Shown: positions 60,401-64,000 of the stretch, in pieces
Numbering within the stretch: the stretch's first letter is position 1
How the letters are laid out: every line of letters starts with the position of its first letter
Source of the DNA: Tritrichomonas musculus
Lineage: Eukaryota; Parabasalia; Tritrichomonadida; Tritrichomonadidae
DNA length: 64,000 nt
NCBI GenBank assembly: GCA_039105265.1
Contig: JAPFFF010000004.1
Location: 4,960,001 to 5,024,000 of the forward strand
Direction: 5' to 3'
Notes under the pieces: generated by a model
Seen by the model: only the letters and a program-made list of their open reading frames with translations
Told to the model about the DNA's origin: nothing
Databases searched by the model: none
Translations under genes and position numbers: made by a program

Positions 60401-61411
60401 TTGAATATAATTAAAAACAATAAAAGAAAAGAAAACAAAGAAAAAATAAACAATATACTAAATCTTTTTATCTATTTAAAGAATGAATTGCAACGATCAA
60501 AAAATTCTGGTGGGAATCAAAAAAATTCATTTCTTCATATTATTAAAAAAGACGAACAAATTTTTATTAAATCAGACATGACAGAGATTTTGAATGCAAA
60601 TCAGACACTTGATAAAGATGAATTTCTTCAGAAAGCCAACAAGCTCGACTGCTTTTTTATTGAAGCCAAATGTCAAGTTGATGAATCATCAGGATTTAAC
60701 ATTATTTATAACAAGCTAAAGAGCATAATTAGTGGAGGTGTGTCAAAACTCAAGATTGCTGTTTTCTTTACAGGATGCCAAACAACTGATCAACGTTTTA
60801 ACGGTGACAAAAACATAAGCTTAGTCACACTCGACAAGTGCGTCACCAAAATTCAAAGTTATGATCCGGGTTATAATGTTTTTGGATCGTTTCAAGGTTG
60901 TTCATCACTGACACAAATAACAATTCCAGAATCAGTGACACAAATAGGAGGAAACGCTTTCCGTAATTGTAAATCACTGACTCAAGTAACAATTCCAACA
61001 TCAGTGACACAAATAGAATACGGTGTTTTCGACGGTTGTTCATCACTGATACAAGTAACAATTCCAACATCAGTGACACGAATAGAAGGCAACGCTTTCA
61101 ATGGTTGTACATCACTGACACAAATAACAATTCCAACATCAGTGACACTAATAGGAAACTGCGCTTTCAATTATTGTATATCACTTAAACAAATAATAAT
61201 TCCAACATCAGTGAGAGAAATAGAAAAAGAGGCTTTCAGATATTGTACATCACTTACAGAAATAACTATTCCATCATCAGTGAGAGAAATAGGAGATTGT
61301 ATTTTAACTTTATGTAAATCACTGACAAAAGTAACGATTCCAGCATCTTTATATTATGACGACCGATACCATTTAGGAATTGAATCCAATGTCAAGGTAG
61401 TCCAAATTTAA
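57494..61411 (+). CDS. BTB-like / coiled-coil / BspA leucine-rich repeat protein
   Basis: 1,305 residues from the first ATG (57494). Residues about 10-115 resemble a trichomonad BTB-like domain (YFVFEKKRYLINFDLLKQKCTYF, LTEESIRLFIMLCQNE, IPLQYLSYKYEYLELKKITDEFI). A Lys/Glu coiled coil follows (about 235-300). LRR block 1 (about 475-935) has about 20 repeats of 23 residues alternating SFKNCSSLNEITIPTSVKKICENA and FEGCSSLTKIVIPTSVTTIESN. A non-repeat spacer (about 940-1115) separates it from LRR block 2 (about 1115-1305), pattern FNGCTSLTQITIPTSVTLIGN. No signal peptide or anchor: intracellular. It probably oligomerises through BTB and coiled coil and binds partners by the repeats. The stop overlaps TAAA. 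Confidence 0.85.
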   Translation: MNEQTVQNPKYFVFEKKRYLINFDLLKQKCTYFYQNQDKFINGDDINIFEEDEEFPLTEESIRLFIMLCQNEVTVISLDSVIPLQYLSYKYEYLELKKITDEFIIKYPKDLIFKKLLLEKKKSDNYTQYENDFYDTTREEEYISKHLNDFITMDEITQLKIPVLLRILDKYFKCEESDMKVNNKDMIDFFFRCIDRYGIEASILLNKIDFGRLQQYKFDSLQQTSESDIQKKELFVEMYKKIEEQSEELKRLKEEGQMKEIEYEKKEKERKEKYDNEIDKIKKDVDQRLLDIEKKYEQIMIDNSNVQKFHKIIIELLSDDGFYRLDTESQIFVVNEIVNKSKYQDKYEKADKLESMALKILFYNQLFQNSSNNESNKSSEELVQFILENAKILRINNDICVNLFQKNLLAKSLLVMFNSFDEFVINIEYPSNSYEEISNAIYDAINQNKKPSQQIQVSEVTKQNDNFEKIFKIIPTPETMIESNSFKNCSTLNEISIPTSIPKIYENTFEGCSSLPKIVIPTSVTTIEANSFKNCSSLNEITIPTSVKKICENAFEGCSSLTKIVIPTSVTTIESNSFKGCSSLNEITIPASIPKICESTFEGCSSLTNIVIPISVTTIESNSFKNCSSLNEITIPTSVKKICENAFEGCSSLTKIVIPTSVTTIESNSFKGCSSLNEITIPASIPKICESTFEGCSSLTNIMIPISVTTIESNSFKNCSSLNEITIPTSVKKICENAFEGCSSLTKIVIPTSVTTIESNSFKNCSSLKEIIIPTSVTKICENAFEDCSLLTKIVIPISVTTIESNSFKNCSSLNEITIPTSIPKICENTFEGCSSLTKIVIPASVTTIESNSFKNCSSLNEITIPTSVTKICENAFENCSSLKEIIISPFVSSIGSNSFKGCRNLEQITINSKTKVEQSSFDNCESLDRLIISSLKNEKNNNEASIFFKSNIDSTFFNSITTDEQENILNIIKNNKRKENKEKINNILNLFIYLKNELQRSKNSGGNQKNSFLHIIKKDEQIFIKSDMTEILNANQTLDKDEFLQKANKLDCFFIEAKCQVDESSGFNIIYNKLKSIISGGVSKLKIAVFFTGCQTTDQRFNGDKNISLVTLDKCVTKIQSYDPGYNVFGSFQGCSSLTQITIPESVTQIGGNAFRNCKSLTQVTIPTSVTQIEYGVFDGCSSLIQVTIPTSVTRIEGNAFNGCTSLTQITIPTSVTLIGNCAFNYCISLKQIIIPTSVREIEKEAFRYCTSLTEITIPSSVREIGDCILTLCKSLTKVTIPASLYYDDRYHLGIESNVKVVQI
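59091..59760 (+). repeat. 276-bp tandem repeats inside LRR block
   Basis: Units start at 59091, 59367 and 59643 (spacing 276 bp = 92 codons = four 23-residue LRRs) and are nearly identical; the third is partial. It is a recent in-frame segmental amplification of four-repeat blocks. Confidence 0.88.
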
Positions 61412-62428
61412 ATTCACCATCTACAAAAATATTCTTTGAAATAAAATATATTTATTCACATAATCCATTTTTTTATAATTTTGGGAAAATGTTTATATAT
61501 CTTAAACTCAAATTGATTTTATCAGCAATATTTAAAATGTACCCCGGACTACCTACAAGTGAGAAAATTTTTGTACGTTATTAAAATAAATTTTAATGAA
61601 TTAAAATTGAATGAAATTGAGAGATAATTGAATCAAATGAATCACTTTTGTAATTAAAAAAATATTATAAAAATTAAAAATATTCAAGTAAGAACAAAAT
61701 GATATTGGAATCATTTTATAACATATTTAATGATATAATTCAGTCATTTCATATTAGATCAAAATAAAATTAAGATTACTAGTATGGATAAAAAAAAATT
61801 AAGAAATAATGAAATTTTGTTAATTCAGAAAAATAACAGGTTTGGCCATAATTATAAATACTGCTATAACTTTAAAAAAATGAATAATTAATAGAGCAAT
61901 TTATAATATAAAAGGACTTCTTTTCTGTTAAGTCTTGATTTTGAAATTGTAGATATTATGATTCTCACAAATAAGTCAGCATTTTATATAAATTTAGCAT
62001 GTTATTTAAAAGAACTATAATAATATAAAATAAATCTTATATTGTAATTTAATTACATCAAATATACAAAAAGAAAAATTATCATCAATTTAGTAAAAAA
62101 AACGGTTTCAATTCTATTTTTCTGTTTAAATAACGGTTATAATCATACATATTGCTTATATATAAATTTGTATAGATAGGCTCTTTTTAATTTATAAAAA
62201 AGTTTTTTCATATACATTGTTTACATTTAGTTATGCGGGATTATTGAATTTACCAGTTAACGTTACGGCGAATGGAGTTGAAATTACGGTATATAGAAAA
62301 TGGTAACTTTTTCTAATAATAAATGGTCATATCAAAACTTTTTGAATAATTGCTTTGAATACTTTATATTTTATATAAAAAATTCATTTTAATAAACTAA
62401 ACCAATTTATTATAGAAATTAATCTCAC
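61412..62428. other. Gene-free AT-rich region
   Basis: About 1 kb. A short frame near 62235-62300 (GLLNLPVNVTANGVEITVYRKW) looks protein-like, and composition rises there, but it is too short to identify. The rest shows nothing. Confidence 0.45.
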
Positions 62429-62434
62429 TTGCAT

Positions 62435-62743
62435 ATGGTTATCCTTATAGATTCTGGCACTTTTGAACCATGCAAAGAGGTCATTTCTTTGGAACTACCA
62501 AACGACTCAACCAACGGAATTGCTTCCAATACAACATCTTTTCGAGGAGATTTTTTGTATCTATCACCAGAAGTATTATCTAGTTTAGAATACAGCAAGT
62601 CAAGCGATGTTTATTCTTTTAACGTTGTCATGTGCGGAATAATGAACGACAAGTCTCCATTCAGTTACTATTCTAAAACGAGCCAACAAATATCGAAAGT
62701 TCTAACTGAGAATTACAGGATAGAGATAAATGAATCCACTTAA
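62435..62743 (+). pseudogene. Protein kinase C-lobe fragment
   Basis: MVILIDSGTFEP (DFG reduced to DSG), then FLYLSPEVLSSLEYSKSSDVYSFNVVMCGIMNDKSPF and ISKVLTENYRIEI match the activation segment and helices F-G of a TKL-like kinase. The whole N-lobe, the HRD loop and the last helices are missing. It runs directly into another kinase remnant, suggesting a broken tandem pair. Confidence 0.72.
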
Positions 62744-63845
62744 TAATTTGAAAATAGTTGAAATTGAATCTAATGAAGATAGTGGTTGCTTTTTAAACCT
62801 TTCGAATTTTGAAAGAAAAGAAATCATCATCAAGACTGATTCATTAAAAATATACAAGTTCAAAGAAATTGAAACAGGAAAGCTTTATGCTGGACAAATG
62901 TCAATGCTCAGCATTAACCAAATATCTAAGTCAGAAGTTAATTCATTGACAAATGAATTGAAGAAGATCGCTATACTAAAACATCCATGTCTATTGAAAT
63001 TCATTGGATACAGTCCAATTGACTTCAAGAAGCAAAGAAAACCAGTAATTGTAACCGAGTACTTCTCGAACGGTTCATTATTGAGGGTTATTGAACTCGA
63101 TCGACCTAATCAACCAAATCAAGGCTGGAATTCAACAAAAAAGCTGATAAATCTATACGGAATTGCATAATGCATGTCGTACCTCCATTCACAAGGAATA
63201 GTTCATAAAGAATTTAAACCGAACAACATTTATTTGTACGACATCCTTACACCTAAAATTGGCGATTTTGGATTGTCGACCAAATTTGAAGCATCAGAGA
63301 GCATCACAGTTCAATCTATTTCTGGTATAAAAGCAACACCAGTATATTCATCACCTGAAGTGCTTCTAAATGATGAATATTCAAAATCAAGTGATGTTTA
63401 TGCATTCGGATTTATTGCTTATGAAATTATTTGCAATGAAGTGCCATTCAATGAAATAGATAACAGCAACCAAAAAATTCATGAAATTGTCATCAACAAA
63501 CGATCAATTATAAAGGAAAATATTCCAAGAAGCTATCGACAACGGATTGAAAAGTGTTAGGCCCAAGAGGCAAACGAACGATTGACATTCGATGATATTG
63601 TGTATCACCTGAGAATGGACCAAGGATTCATCACCGATTCGATTGACAATGAAGATTATCAAAAATACATCAAATACATCGATGATCAACATGAGCCATC
63701 TGTACATCAAAAAATTGATGAATTAGAATCAAATAATGAATTAGAGGCAGCACCAAACAATGAAACAGTAAATAATAAAACGGTTGCCGCTAATGAAACT
63801 GAAGTAAATAGACAAGATTTCCTTAAAAATGCTTGCACGTGTTGA
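62730..63845 (+). pseudogene. Kinase pseudogene with two in-frame stops and lost catalytic residues
   Basis: One reading frame with two stops (TAA 63168-63170, TAG 63558-63560) covers a whole kinase domain: N-lobe (FERKEIIIKTDSLKIYKFKEIETGKLYAGQMS), LKHPCLLKFIGYS, VTEYFSNGSLLRVIE, SYLHSQGIVHKEFKPNNIYL, IGDFGLSTKF, SSPEVLLNDEYSKSSDVYAFGFIAYEI and, after the second stop, AQEANERLTFDDIVYHL. The VAIK Lys is Gln (YAGQM) and HRD is HKE (catalytic Asp to Glu), although DFG is kept. It was catalytically weak before the stops, or has decayed since. The second stop stands where kinases have Trp (CW--P-ERPTF), and an acidic tail follows. Frame continuity suggests recent death or read-through. Confidence 0.8.
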
Positions 63846-64000
63846 TGAATTCCGATCAGATAAAAAAGAATAATAAACAAAATAATTAATTATTAATTTT
63901 GATTCAATTTTTTATCGCTTTACAAACCGTTGAATCCCCTATCTTATTTGTAATTTTCTATTTAATTGAAATAAAACATTGAATTTTCTTTTTTTTTTAG
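63846..64000. other. 3' flank at window end
   Basis: AT-rich DNA after the kinase remnant with a TAATAAACAAAATAATTAATTATTAAT palindromic patch split around 63868-63896. No gene within the window. Confidence 0.3.

Noticed and set aside
58858-60453. A 531-codon open frame on the minus strand
   Set aside because: It lies wholly antisense to the repetitive LRR region; the repeated codon pattern keeps the opposite strand open. Its product is an artificial repeat with no family match.
20995-63845. Stop-codon reassignment, suggested by in-frame stops in the MATE gene and a kinase
   Set aside because: Other genes in the window end normally at TAA, TAG and TGA, and the affected kinase also lacks catalytic residues. 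Ordinary mutation or base error explains the stops.
1-64000. tRNA, rRNA or CRISPR features
   Set aside because: No T-arm motif with a matching acceptor stem, no rRNA-like segment and no spaced identical repeats were seen.

Overview
The window looks like nuclear DNA of a trichomonad (Parabasalia), most like Tritrichomonas. It is very AT-rich, nearly all genes are single open frames, and several start codons lie 6-31 nt behind a TCAYW initiator as known from Trichomonas. The content is typical of trichomonad expansions: kinases with Sel1 repeats, DUF3447/ankyrin proteins, BspA-type leucine-rich repeat proteins and a PP1-like phosphatase. Organism assignment is inference from gene content.

Layout. 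1-161: truncated, GC-richer gene. 499-1965: PPP phosphatase (-). 1966-6197: a 4.2 kb AT-rich gap with a hAT-like MITE (4154-4278), a 20-bp hairpin (2796-2857) and a candidate inverted-repeat element (5022-5335). 6198-13.4 kb (+): caspase-fold protein lacking the catalytic His and Cys, a 5'-truncated kinase/Sel1/UBR-zinc-finger gene, and a kinase/Sel1 gene whose 3' tail is split by a 148-bp MITE. 13.7 kb: calponin-homology gene fragment ending at an A50 tract. 14.5-20.2 kb: divergent pair of GBP-like GTPases, one with two complete GTPase modules. 21-22.6 kb: MATE transporter with an in-frame stop before its last helix. 23-28.6 kb: DUF3447 genes whose ankyrin/LRR tails lie in separated coding islands. 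28.7-34.3 kb: BspA protein, a MITE with 8-bp target duplication, a karyopherin. 34.5-35.1 kb: kinase relic. 35.3-38.9 kb: Sel1/multi-pass membrane gene in three overlapping frames. 39.4-41.5 kb: DUF3447 gene followed by a 187-bp-period ankyrin-plus-linker array. 42-46.7 kb: a second kinase/Sel1 gene, frameshifted and split by a 1,574-bp Mutator-like element (371-bp terminal inverted repeats, perfect 9-bp target duplication, MuDR-like N-terminal remnant). 47.5 kb: CH-domain actin binder. 50-51.8 kb: DUF3447/ankyrin gene. 52.8-53.7 kb: relic of a bacterial-type PL11 rhamnogalacturonan lyase. 54.3-57.1 kb: two tandem seven-helix receptor-like proteins. 57.5-61.4 kb: BTB-like/coiled-coil/BspA protein. 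62.4-63.8 kb: kinase relics.

The genes do not form one pathway. Three themes recur. First, families of likely scaffold and signalling proteins (kinase-Sel1, DUF3447-ankyrin-LRR, GBP-like GTPases, inactive caspase). Second, small DNA transposons with exact target duplications; two of them hit the C-terminal tail of two paralogous kinase-Sel1 genes, and removing the insert plus one target copy restores the frame in each. Third, long A/T homopolymers that often sit where genes are broken. The least explained signals are the regularly spaced ankyrin islands, the double-headed GBP-like GTPase with its divergent partner, and the PL11 relic.
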